From NCBI GenBank assembly GCA_934871445.1, contig CAKXBD010000006.1, positions 1 through 15,557 on the forward strand: 15,557 nt of DNA, given 5' to 3'. Each line of letters starts with the position of its first letter. Position 1 is the first letter of the stretch. The DNA is from an uncultured bacterium. Lineage in GTDB: Bacteria; Bacillota; Clostridia; Christensenellales; Borkfalkiaceae. Positions 1 to 6,936 of the stretch are shown here, one piece after another. The position numbers were made by a program, and so were the translations under genes. Below the pieces are notes generated by a model that saw only the letters and a list, made by a program, of their open reading frames with translations, searched no databases and was not told the DNA's origin.

Positions 1-2
1 TA

Positions 3-56
3 CTCTGTCTCTGCGGCAACTATACCGACGCGGACGGACTTCCCTTATCAGACTGA
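3..56 (+). CDS. C-terminal tail of an unidentified gene (5' end outside window)
   Basis: An open frame runs in from the left edge and stops with TGA at 54-56; the visible peptide ends in YTDADGLPLSD. A perfect terminator palindrome begins 13 nt after the stop, as expected for the 3' end of a plus-strand gene. Only 17 residues are visible and I do not recognise the family. A second frame is also open (stop at 64-66, overlapping nothing but ending 3 nt before the hairpin), so the choice of frame rests on the acidic, protein-like tail and is uncertain. Confidence 0.4.
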   Translation, partial: LCLCGNYTDADGLPLSD

Positions 57-69
57 AAGTAAATGAAAT

Positions 70-104
70 GTGCCCTCCCGCATATGCGGGAGGGCACAAA
101 TTTT
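70..104. terminator. Bidirectional Rho-independent terminator, perfect 28-bp palindrome
   Basis: Positions 70-97 form a perfect inverted repeat (GTGCCCTCCCGCAT and its complement) followed by AAATTTT on the plus strand; on the minus strand it is followed by ATTTCATTT. It lies between the 3' end of a plus-strand gene and the 3' end (112) of the minus-strand phosphoribosyltransferase gene, so it can serve both converging transcripts. Confidence 0.85.
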
Positions 105-111
105 ATAAAAT

Positions 112-660
112 TCAGTCGGTAAAGACGGGAATGGTATTCAGATAAATGACGTCGGGGCGTTTTGCCGCGTCGCCTTCCGCGAGGACGAACGCCTTTTTCG
201 CCACAATTCCGCCCGCTTTTTCGACGAGGGACACAAGTCCCGCAAGGGACGCGCCCGTGGACACCACGTCGTCCACGATTCCCACTTTTTTCCCGCGGAT
301 CAGCTCGACGTCGTGACGGGAGAGATACAATTTCTGTTCCTTTCCCGTAGTGATGGAGGATTCTATCGCGACCTCTATGCCGTCCTGCATATATAATTTT
401 TTGCTTTTTCTCGCTACGGCATAGAATCTCTGTCCGAGATTTCGGGCGATGCAATGCGTAAGCTGTAACCCTTTGGATTCGGCCGTAATGAGCACCTCGC
501 AATCCCTGAGCTTTTGAGTAAGTAATTTTGCGCAGTGCTCGGTCAAGGCGCTGTCACCGTGCAGGTTAAAGAACGCAATCGATACGCCGCTCGGCAGGGG
601 CAAAACGGGCAGCTTTGCCTCGAAGCCCTGAAAATCCACCGTATAAAATTCCCGTTTCAT
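112..660 (-). CDS. Adenine phosphoribosyltransferase-like (type I PRTase) protein
   Basis: This 182-residue protein carries the type I phosphoribosyltransferase PRPP-binding loop, VGIVDDVVSTGAS at residues 126-138, where two acidic residues are followed by a Ser-Thr-Gly turn. An upstream segment around residues 58-90 (TAESKGLQL, then VARKSKKLY) resembles adenine phosphoribosyltransferases. Such enzymes couple a purine base to PRPP in cytosolic base salvage; the length matches APRT. I see the family clearly, but the base is not certain: xanthine- or regulator-type PRTases share this loop. The start is fixed by an AAGGAGT ribosome site at 667-673, 6 nt before the ATG. It is monocistronic, with its own promoter and a terminator beyond its 3' end. 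Confidence 0.8.
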   Translation of the reverse strand: MKREFYTVDFQGFEAKLPVLPLPSGVSIAFFNLHGDSALTEHCAKLLTQKLRDCEVLITAESKGLQLTHCIARNLGQRFYAVARKSKKLYMQDGIEVAIESSITTGKEQKLYLSRHDVELIRGKKVGIVDDVVSTGASLAGLVSLVEKAGGIVAKKAFVLAEGDAAKRPDVIYLNTIPVFTD

Positions 661-700
661 GGAATGACTCCTTAAAATTAATCGTTTTCAGACCCAGTCT

Positions 701-729
701 ATTGTAGCACATTTTTTGTCGAAAGTAAA
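701..729 (-). promoter_or_regulatory. Sigma-A promoter of the phosphoribosyltransferase gene
   Basis: On the minus strand, TTTACT (724-729) and TACAAT (701-706) are separated by 17 bp. The predicted start near 694 leaves a leader of about 34 nt containing the AAGGAGT ribosome site. No terminator for ilvE is obvious between 730 and 778, so some read-through from ilvE is possible. Confidence 0.7.
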
Positions 730-778
730 CTTTTTTCGGGCTTTTCTTCTTTTACTTTTTACCTCTTCCATTCGGGAA

Positions 779-1789
779 TTATTTGATTTCAAATATCCAG
801 TTTTCCGGTGCGTCCGTCTCTTTCAGCTGTATCGCTGTCAGTGTCTTTTTCAGTTTCATGAGCGTTTCTGAGGAAGAAAAGAGAATTTCGTTTTCTCCGT
901 CGACAATCTTTCCCACGGGAGTAAGGACGGCAGCCGTGCCGCAGAGACCACATTCTGAAAAAGAAGGAACTTCCTTGAACGGGACGGGACGTTCTTCGAC
1001 GGGCATGCCGAGGTAATGCTCTGCTGCATAGGCGAGGGAGCGTCGGGTAATGGAGGGCAGAATGGTAGGAGAGGCAGGCGTGACGAATTTCCCGTCCCTC
1101 GTAACGAAAATGAAATTTGCTCCGCCCGTTTCCTCCACATACGTGCGCGTGGCGGCGTCGAGATATAGATTCTCGTCGTAACCCTCCGCATGAGCCAAGA
1201 CTCCCGAATATAGACTCATGGCGTAATTCAGTCCCGCTTTCACGTGTCCGGTTCCGTGGGGTGCGGCTCGGTCAAACGGGGAGACTTTAAGGGAAACGGG
1301 CCGTATTCCGCTCTTAAAATAGGGGCCTACGGGAGACGCAAAAATGCGGAATTCGTATTCCAAAGCGGGCTTTACGCCCAAAACATTTCCTGTGGCAAAC
1401 AAAAACGGACGCAAATAGAGCGCCGCGCCGCTTCCATAGGGCGGAACATATTCTTCGTTCGCTTTTACGACTTTTCTCACGGCATCCAAAAATTTTTCTT
1501 TCGGATAGACGGGCATTTCGAGTCGCTTGGCGGACTCCTCCATTCTTTCGGCGTTCAGATCGGGGCGAAAGCAGACGATCTTTCCGTCCTTTGCGGTATA
1601 GGCTTTGAGCCCTTCAAAACAGGTTTGTGCGTATTGTAAGACTCCCGCGCTTTCGCTGAGGACGATTTCCGCATTTCGGGTGAGTTTTCCTTTCTCCCAA
1701 ACGCCGTCTTTGTAGCGAGCGACAAATCGGAAAGGTGTTTTCATATATGCAAAGGGAAGGTTTTGAAAATCCAATTCGGTTTTTTTCAT
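779..1789 (-). CDS. ilvE: Branched-chain-amino-acid aminotransferase
   Basis: This is a 336-residue fold-type IV PLP aminotransferase of the long (class II, eukaryote-like) BCAT type. It catalyses the last step in leucine, isoleucine and valine synthesis, and the first in their breakdown, using 2-oxoglutarate/glutamate in the cytosol. Visible motifs are CFEGLKAY (57-64), YLRPFLFATG (125-134), GHVKAGLNYA (181-190) with K184 as the expected PLP lysine, YVEETGGANFIFV (217-229), ITRRS (247-251) and ECGLCGTAAVLTPVGKI (279-295). No key residue appears missing. The ATG is supported by AAAGGA at 1798-1803, 8 nt upstream. The leader is only about 30 nt, so no T-box or leader-peptide attenuator fits, which is unusual for an amino-acid gene in this phylum. 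Confidence 0.95.
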   Translation of the reverse strand: MKKTELDFQNLPFAYMKTPFRFVARYKDGVWEKGKLTRNAEIVLSESAGVLQYAQTCFEGLKAYTAKDGKIVCFRPDLNAERMEESAKRLEMPVYPKEKFLDAVRKVVKANEEYVPPYGSGAALYLRPFLFATGNVLGVKPALEYEFRIFASPVGPYFKSGIRPVSLKVSPFDRAAPHGTGHVKAGLNYAMSLYSGVLAHAEGYDENLYLDAATRTYVEETGGANFIFVTRDGKFVTPASPTILPSITRRSLAYAAEHYLGMPVEERPVPFKEVPSFSECGLCGTAAVLTPVGKIVDGENEILFSSSETLMKLKKTLTAIQLKETDAPENWIFEIK

Positions 1790-1825
1790 TGTCGGTATCC
1801 TTTGAAAAGAGATTTCTATAAATTT

Positions 1826-1854
1826 ATTATAGGCGCATTTTTTCCGAAAGTCAA
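1826..1854 (-). promoter_or_regulatory. Strong sigma-A promoter of ilvE
   Basis: On the minus strand, TTGACT (1849-1854) and TATAAT (1826-1831) are 17 bp apart, one mismatch from consensus overall. The start would fall near 1819, giving a leader of about 30 nt with the ribosome site at 1798-1803. It diverges from the recX promoter at 1887-1915. Confidence 0.85.
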
Positions 1855-1886
1855 CGGATATGTAATTTTTTTGCGCATAACGAGGG

Positions 1887-1915
1887 TTGACTTTTACTTA
1901 TAATAATGATACAAT
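1887..1915 (+). promoter_or_regulatory. Sigma-A promoter of recX-birA-nnr
   Basis: TTGACT (1887-1892) and TACAAT (1910-1915) are separated by 17 bp. Transcription should begin near 1922. This rules out translation of the longer open frame that begins inside the -35 box and supports the TTG start at 1968. No LexA-type operator was evident around it. Confidence 0.8.
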
Positions 1916-1967
1916 ATTTTTATATCCCGCGGGAACATTTTTTGTTCGGGGAAAGGAGGCGCTTTTT

Positions 1968-2585
1968 TTGAGCGAGATTACGGCCATCACGCCGCAGATG
2001 AAGGATAAAACGAGGTGTAATGTTTTTGTGGACGGTCGTTTTTATTGCGGCCTGACGTTGGAAGCGGCCGTGAAAAACCGGCTCAAAGCGGGACAGATTG
2101 TGGATTTGGAAAAACTCTCCGCCATTCAGTTGGAGAGCGAAAAATCTACGGCGCTCGATAAGGCGCTTACGCACATTTCCGCGGCGCAAAAGACGGAAAA
2201 GCAGGTGAAGGAATACCTCGAAGGCAAGGGGTATCTCCCCGCCGTAGTGGAATATGTGCTCGGAAGGATGCGGGAATACGGCTTTCTCGACGACGGTTCC
2301 TATGCGGAAAATTACGCGCACGCCGCCGTAAAGAGGAAGGGCGTGAGGCTCATTCGTCTGGAACTGAAAAGCAAGGGCGTAGCCGAAGAACACATATCTG
2401 CGGCCACGGAGGACTTGGAAGGAGAGGAAGAGACGGCGGGGCGCCTTCTCGAAAAATATATGCGCGGAAAGCCCTGCGACAGATCCACGCTGTATAAGGC
2501 TTTTCGGTATCTGCTCGGAAAAGGGTTTGAATACGAGACGGCCCGTGCGGCATTGTCCGCCTTCGGAGATACGGAAGAGGAATAA
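1968..2585 (+). CDS. recX: Regulatory protein RecX
   Basis: The product is 205 residues long and made of short helical repeats typical of RecX, the modulator that binds RecA filaments in recombination and SOS repair. Visible hallmarks are YGFLDDGSYAENYA (about 84-97), which matches the conserved G-[FY]-[IL]-D-D region, a basic stretch with LIRLELKSKGV (118-128), and a C-terminal repeat with YLLGKGFEYETARAAL (181-196). The start is TTG: AAAGGAGG at 1952-1959 is 8 nt upstream, and the frame upstream of it overlaps the promoter. birA follows after only 4 nt. No recA is in the window, so RecX is unlinked from recA here. Confidence 0.88.
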   Translation: MSEITAITPQMKDKTRCNVFVDGRFYCGLTLEAAVKNRLKAGQIVDLEKLSAIQLESEKSTALDKALTHISAAQKTEKQVKEYLEGKGYLPAVVEYVLGRMREYGFLDDGSYAENYAHAAVKRKGVRLIRLELKSKGVAEEHISAATEDLEGEEETAGRLLEKYMRGKPCDRSTLYKAFRYLLGKGFEYETARAALSAFGDTEEE

Positions 2586-2589
2586 CGGC

Positions 2590-3270
2590 ATGACAAGAAT
2601 CGATTTGAAAGAGACGACTTCGACGAACGAGGTCGCGAAATCTCTCCGCGACCGAGGTGAAAATTTAGTCGTGACGGCGCTTCGCCAGACGGGGGGAAAG
2701 GGCACGAAGGGCAGGAGCTTTTCTTCCGCGGCGGGCGGCGTGTACCTTACGAGATTGACGTTTTATGAAAACTTTCCTGCCGCAGACGCGTTTTTGATCA
2801 TGGCGAGCGCCTCCGTCGCCGTATGCAGGACGCTGGAAAAGTACGGCTTTGAGGCGGAAATCAAATGGCCGAACGACGTTTACGTGCACGGGAAAAAGAT
2901 TTGCGGAATCCTCATCGAAAATACATTTTCGGGGAATAAAATTTCTTGTTCCGTCGTGGGAATCGGATTCAATAACGAGCTTCCCCCCGAACTTTCGGGA
3001 ACGGCGATTTCCATGCGTTCGGCGGCGGGAAAAGTTTTTGATCGGGAAGAAACGGAAAACGTTCTGATAGAGGAGTCGGGCAAAATTTTCCCCATGGAGG
3101 AATACCGAAAGCGGATAGGTTTTCTCGGCCGTCCCGTCCTGCTCCTTTCGGGAGAGCGGAAAATTCCCGCCCGCGCGGTCGATGTGGATGAACGGGGGGG
3201 ATTGCTCGCGGAAGTCGGCGGGGAGGTGAAGCGGTTTGCGGCCGCGGAGGTCTCTCTCCGTTTTGAATAG
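2590..3270 (+). CDS. birA: Biotin--[acetyl-CoA-carboxylase] ligase, monofunctional
   Basis: This 226-residue biotin protein ligase activates biotin with ATP and attaches it to the biotin carrier protein of acetyl-CoA carboxylase or other biotin enzymes. Conserved parts are TTSTNEVAK (9-17), the biotinyl-AMP loop QTGGKGTKGRSF (33-44), KWPNDVYVHGKKICGILIE (92-110) with K103 in the catalytic lysine position, and VVGIGFNN (122-129). There is no N-terminal helix-turn-helix, so it should not act as a repressor of biotin genes, unlike E. coli BirA. The ATG lies 4 nt after the recX stop, so the two are probably translationally coupled; a longer frame starting at 2527 would overlap recX and add unrelated residues. 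Confidence 0.92.
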   Translation: MTRIDLKETTSTNEVAKSLRDRGENLVVTALRQTGGKGTKGRSFSSAAGGVYLTRLTFYENFPAADAFLIMASASVAVCRTLEKYGFEAEIKWPNDVYVHGKKICGILIENTFSGNKISCSVVGIGFNNELPPELSGTAISMRSAAGKVFDREETENVLIEESGKIFPMEEYRKRIGFLGRPVLLLSGERKIPARAVDVDERGGLLAEVGGEVKRFAAAEVSLRFE

Positions 3271-3281
3271 AGGAGGAAAAA

Positions 3282-4805
3282 ATGCGTTACGTACTTACAA
3301 ACGCGCAGATGCGCGCGGCGGACGGATTCACGATAAACGAATTGAAGGTACCGTCTTTGACCTTAATGGAACGGGCGGGAGCGGCGCTCGCGGCGGAAGC
3401 GGAAAGAATGTGTCCCGCGGGCGGGGACGTGCTCTGCGTCTGCGGCGGCGGAAATAACGGCGGGGACGGATTTGTTTGCGCGCGGCTGCTTTTGCGAAAG
3501 GGAATATCGGTCGCGGTTCTGTGTACGGCGGAAAAATTTTCCGCCGAATGTAAAAGGAATAAAGAGGAATTTGAAAAATCGGGCGGGGAGGTGTATTCGG
3601 TCTTTCCGCGCCGCCGCTTTTCTCTCGTCGTGGACTGCCTGTTCGGAACGGGCTTTTCGGGCGAGCTTCGCGGCAAAGACGCCGTCGCGGCCGATTATAT
3701 CAACGCTTCGGGCGCGAAAGTGCTGTCCGCGGATATTCCTTCGGGCGTATCGGGAAACAGCGGTATTGCCGCAGAAAAGGCCGTAAGAGCGGACAAGACG
3801 CTCTGTATCGGAGAATATAAGGCGGGGGTATTCTTGGGCGACGGAATAGATCTTTCGGGCGAACGCGGGAGAGCGGATATCGGCATTTCTCTGCCCGAAC
3901 TTTCGGACGGGCAAAGCTATGCCTTTCTCGTCGGACGGGAGGAGGTCGCCGCCCTTCTTCCGAAGCGCAATCGGAATAGCCATAAGGGAACTTACGGCCG
4001 CGTCGCCGTCGTCGCGGGTAGCGAAGCCTATACGGGGGCGGCGTACCTTTCCGCCGCCGCGGCGCTGCGGAGCGGGGCGGGATATACTTTCCTGTTCCTG
4101 CCCGAAAAAATCCTGCCCTCGTTCGTTCTCAGACTTCCCGAAGTATTGCTTTCTCCGCTCGGAAAAGGGGACAGGGTTTCGTTCAGCGAAACGGAGTTTG
4201 AAAAACTGCTTCCGTTTTCCGCGGTGGCGTTCGGAATGGGAACGGACGTGTCCGAGGACGTATTTCAAGGCGTGTGTTATCTTTTGAAGGAATATACGGG
4301 GCGATTGCTCCTCGACGCAGACGCGCTCAACAGTCTCGCGAAATACGGCAGAGACCGCCTTTCGGAAATTTTTGAGAATAAGAAATGCGACGTTCTCCTC
4401 ACGCCGCACATAAAGGAATTTTCCCGCCTGACGGGAAAGGAGATTTCGGAAATCTTGGCCGCAGGGCTGGACGCCCCGAAGGAATTTGCCGAAAAATACG
4501 GCGTTACGGTATTGTTGAAGGGCGCGGCGACCGTCATTTCCGACGGCCAAAGGACGGCGATCAACGTTTCGGGGACCCCCGCTCAGTCCAAGGGCGGAAG
4601 CGGCGATGTGCTTTCGGGGCTCGTCGCAGGCCTTTGCGCGGGCGGCTTGTCCGCGTTCGACGGCGCCGTTGCAGGCGCGTATCTCGCCGGAAAAGCCGCG
4701 GAACTCGCGGCGGAAACGACGGGGGAATATTCTCTCACGGCCTCCGACGAAATCGAGTGTTTAGGCAGAGCGTTTTTGAGTCTTGAAAAATCCGACGCGC
4801 TTTGA
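3282..4805 (+). CDS. nnr: Bifunctional NAD(P)H-hydrate epimerase / ADP-dependent NAD(P)H-hydrate dehydratase
   Basis: The 507-residue protein joins two repair activities that restore damaged NADH/NADPH. The N-terminal YjeF-type epimerase half (about 1-215) shows GGGNNGGDG (55-63), DCLFGTGFSG (118-127) and DIPSG (151-155). The C-terminal ribokinase-like dehydratase half (about 225-500) shows GRVAVVAGS (239-247), DADALN (345-350), TPHIKEFSRL (374-383) and GTPAQSKGGSGDVLSG (431-446), with D442 as the likely catalytic base. The NPGMATGG-like segment seen in many family members reads GTPAQSKGG here. An AGGAGG ribosome site precedes the ATG at the right distance. It is the third gene of the recX-birA run, 11 nt after birA; the fused arrangement is the usual bacterial one. 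Confidence 0.93.
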   Translation: MRYVLTNAQMRAADGFTINELKVPSLTLMERAGAALAAEAERMCPAGGDVLCVCGGGNNGGDGFVCARLLLRKGISVAVLCTAEKFSAECKRNKEEFEKSGGEVYSVFPRRRFSLVVDCLFGTGFSGELRGKDAVAADYINASGAKVLSADIPSGVSGNSGIAAEKAVRADKTLCIGEYKAGVFLGDGIDLSGERGRADIGISLPELSDGQSYAFLVGREEVAALLPKRNRNSHKGTYGRVAVVAGSEAYTGAAYLSAAAALRSGAGYTFLFLPEKILPSFVLRLPEVLLSPLGKGDRVSFSETEFEKLLPFSAVAFGMGTDVSEDVFQGVCYLLKEYTGRLLLDADALNSLAKYGRDRLSEIFENKKCDVLLTPHIKEFSRLTGKEISEILAAGLDAPKEFAEKYGVTVLLKGAATVISDGQRTAINVSGTPAQSKGGSGDVLSGLVAGLCAGGLSAFDGAVAGAYLAGKAAELAAETTGEYSLTASDEIECLGRAFLSLEKSDAL

Positions 4806-4840
4806 GAAATGTAGAGTCAAATCCGTAAGAGAACCGAATA

Positions 4841-4915
4841 AGCCGCAAAAAATTTTAATATAGGTTTCAGGTACGGCGGACGGGCTGTTTTCGTTGAAAG
4901 GCTTTGCGGCTTTTT
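4841..4915. terminator. Possible long-loop terminator between nnr and the convergent membrane gene
   Basis: AGCCGCAAA (4841-4849) is exactly complementary to TTTGCGGCT (4903-4911), and TTTT follows on the plus strand. The loop is about 53 nt, much longer than in a normal intrinsic terminator, so this is only a candidate end for the recX-birA-nnr transcript. The rest of the 4806-4916 gap shows no other strong hairpin. Confidence 0.3.
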
Positions 4916-4916
4916 G

Positions 4917-5684
4917 TCAGCGGTATCCGAAAATGCGTACAAATACGGAAGAGAGGATCAGCGCGCTTCCGAAAATGAGATAGTAGAGGGGAAAGGGGGT
5001 AATGAGCGAGGTCAAAAGAATGAGGATTCCGCCGAGGAGAAAATGTCGGCTGTTGCTTTTTGCAAAATACAGTTTGAGGCGTTTTTTCTTTTTCTTGGCA
5101 AATGCTTCCTCGCAGAGGTAATGTTCGGGCAAAGCGTTTCCCTCTTTGAGCATGGCGTATACGTCTTTTGCAACTTTTGTTTGGATATTCAAGCGGGAAC
5201 AGAGCTTTTCCGCTTCGGGGGAAAGCTGTCCGCAGAGGATACATTTTTGTTTTTCCGTTTTCGCCCGAACGACGGCCGCGGCCTCGTCTCCGTCCGCGGG
5301 GCGTACGGTAAATAGGGGAAAATAGAGAATTTCCGCCGTTTCCACGGCGTTGAGCCCCGCTGCCGTGCGCGTTTTCGTCTCCCCGTTTTCCTCCTTTTCC
5401 GCAAAAAAGCGGCGGAAAAATTCGGCGTTTTGCCGCGGGGTGGACAGGGCGAGATGCAGCATGAGTTTTTCCATCGTCTCTTCGTCCTGTTTTTTCAAAA
5501 AGAGTTTTTCGCGCTTTCTGTCGAGAAAGAACCATACGGGCAGAGCGACGAAAATTCCCGCGGCGGCCGCGAATAACAGCGAGGCGGACAGCGGGAGGCG
5601 TAAGTAGCGGAACAGGCACAGCGCGGGGATAAAGGTCACCGCGAAGGCGAATAATATATCTGAAATAAAAGCGGATTTTTTCAT
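4917..5684 (-). CDS. Unrecognised membrane protein with four predicted membrane segments
   Basis: I do not recognise this 255-residue protein. Two hydrophobic helices lie at about 6-28 and 32-54. A charged soluble domain follows (about 55-213), and two more helices end the protein (about 214-229 and 232-250), so both ends and the middle domain probably face the cytosol. The middle contains KQKCILCGQLSPEAEKLC and then TKVAKDVYAMLKEG. The pattern of alternating hydrophobic strand, helix and VYxMLK-like end is loosely like the restriction-endonuclease (PD-(D/E)xK) fold, but I see no full catalytic set. A KKKKKRLK stretch precedes the third helix. No ribosome site is visible before the ATG. It is convergent with nnr and diverges from nadD-yqeK over 70 bp. 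A second minus-strand frame covering the same bases has no such organisation. Confidence 0.7.
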   Translation of the reverse strand: MKKSAFISDILFAFAVTFIPALCLFRYLRLPLSASLLFAAAAGIFVALPVWFFLDRKREKLFLKKQDEETMEKLMLHLALSTPRQNAEFFRRFFAEKEENGETKTRTAAGLNAVETAEILYFPLFTVRPADGDEAAAVVRAKTEKQKCILCGQLSPEAEKLCSRLNIQTKVAKDVYAMLKEGNALPEHYLCEEAFAKKKKKRLKLYFAKSNSRHFLLGGILILLTSLITPFPLYYLIFGSALILSSVFVRIFGYR

Positions 5685-5719
5685 GCTTTTATTTTTGACG
5701 GAAATTTCGGCTTCTAAAC

Positions 5720-5748
5720 TTGAAAAATTCGTAAATATATAGTATAAT
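5720..5748 (+). promoter_or_regulatory. Sigma-A promoter of nadD-yqeK, placed for a leaderless mRNA
   Basis: TTGAAA (5720-5725) and TATAAT (5743-5748) are separated by 17 bp. The -10 box ends only 6 nt before the ATG at 5755, so transcription should begin at or within a base or two of the start codon, leaving no room for a ribosome site. Confidence 0.8.
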
Positions 5749-5754
5749 GGAAAT

Positions 5755-6891
5755 ATGAATATCGGAATTTTCGGCGGGTCGTTCGATCCGCCTCACCTCG
5801 AACACGTGCGGCTTGCCGCGGCGGCGGTGGGGAGCTTGAATTTAGATATGCTGTTTGTCGTTCCCGCGCATACGCCGCCACATAAAAAGGATAAGGTTCT
5901 TTCTTCCGACGAGAATCGGCTTGAAATGTGCCGCATCGCTTTTAACGATTGCCCGCGGACGGAGGTCAGCGATTGCGAGATTCGACAAGGCGGGACCAGC
6001 TACACTTATCTCACCTGTCGTCGTTTTCGGGAGTTATACCCTGCCGCAAAACTCTTTTGGCTGGTAGGGACGGATATGCTCCGCGATTTTCCCACTTGGC
6101 GGAATCCGGAGGAAATTTTATCTCTCGCCTCCTTGGCAGTATGCGCGCGCGCAGAAAAACCGGGCTGGACGGAAAAGGAGCTGAAAGATTTTACCGCGCG
6201 TTTCCAAACGGATTTTGCGATTATCCGTTACGACGGAAAAGACGTTTCCTCGACGGAGGTTCGGGTATTGGCCGCGGCGGGAGAGGACGTGATCCCCCTC
6301 GTCGGCACAAAAACGGCCGAATATATCCGCAAAAACAAATTATACGAAATTCCGCATGCGCGGGAAGCTCTGCTTCTCGAAAAGCCGTCAAGGCGGGCGC
6401 ACAGTATCCGCGTCGCGTTGTTCGCAGCGGAATATGCCGCGAAATTCGGAATTTCCGAAAAACAGGCGGTGACGGCGGCGCTCTTTCACGACTGCGCGAA
6501 AAATCTTCCGCCCGATTCGCCGTATCTTCGCGGCTTTCGCCCGCCGAAGGGAGTGCCCGAACCCGTCCTGCATCAGTATTCGGGCGCATACGTCGCGGAA
6601 AAATTTTTTGAGGTGACGGACGGAGAAGTGCTCGATGCCATTCGCTATCATACCAGCGGACGGGCGGACATGACTTCCCTCGAAAAATTGGTGTTTCTCT
6701 CCGATATGCTGGAAAGCGGGCGGCAATTCGACGGAGTGGAAAAACTTCGCAAAATTTTTCGCGAAGAGGGCTTGGATTCGTGTATGCGGCAGGCGCTCAA
6801 AGATACGCTTTCCTATCTCGAAAAATCGGGCGGAGAAATCTATCCGCTTACGCGTGAGGCCTATGAGTTTTTGAAGCGGAAACAAGAATAA
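5755..6891 (+). CDS. nadD-yqeK: Fused nicotinate-nucleotide adenylyltransferase (NadD) and YqeK-type HD hydrolase
   Basis: One 378-residue chain holds two proteins that are adjacent but separate in Bacillus. Residues 1-198 are NadD, which makes deamido-NAD from nicotinate mononucleotide and ATP: IGIFGGSFDPPH (3-14), a nucleotide motif reading HLEH (14-17) where HxGH is usual, and SSTEVR (165-170). Residues about 208-378 are YqeK, a metal-dependent HD-domain enzyme known in Firmicutes to split Ap4A symmetrically: H216, HD at 245-246 with K249, H273, H299 and D317 in SDMLE fit the HD metal site. The ATG must be the start because the first beta strand follows at once, yet there is no Shine-Dalgarno and the -10 box is 6 nt away. 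It begins the operon ending in rsfS. Confidence 0.93.
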   Translation: MNIGIFGGSFDPPHLEHVRLAAAAVGSLNLDMLFVVPAHTPPHKKDKVLSSDENRLEMCRIAFNDCPRTEVSDCEIRQGGTSYTYLTCRRFRELYPAAKLFWLVGTDMLRDFPTWRNPEEILSLASLAVCARAEKPGWTEKELKDFTARFQTDFAIIRYDGKDVSSTEVRVLAAAGEDVIPLVGTKTAEYIRKNKLYEIPHAREALLLEKPSRRAHSIRVALFAAEYAAKFGISEKQAVTAALFHDCAKNLPPDSPYLRGFRPPKGVPEPVLHQYSGAYVAEKFFEVTDGEVLDAIRYHTSGRADMTSLEKLVFLSDMLESGRQFDGVEKLRKIFREEGLDSCMRQALKDTLSYLEKSGGEIYPLTREAYEFLKRKQE

Positions 6892-6936
6892 ATTTTGACG
6901 GATAAGTTTCGGGAAAAGGAGAAAATGGGATAAATT

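Noticed and set aside
1887..1967. N-terminal extension of RecX by 27 residues
   Set aside because: It would start inside the -35 box and precede the predicted transcription start; the TTG at 1968 has an ideal ribosome site.
1920..2705. 261-residue minus-strand frame opposite recX and the birA start
   Set aside because: Antisense shadow; no ribosome site or recognisable domain.
3363..4550. 395-residue minus-strand frame opposite the NAD(P)H-hydrate repair gene
   Set aside because: Antisense shadow with no motif; the plus-strand gene is complete and well conserved.
4867..5619. 250-residue minus-strand frame overlapping the membrane protein in another frame
   Set aside because: Arg/Pro-rich composition without hydrophobic helices; the overlapping 4917-5684 frame has well-organised membrane segments.
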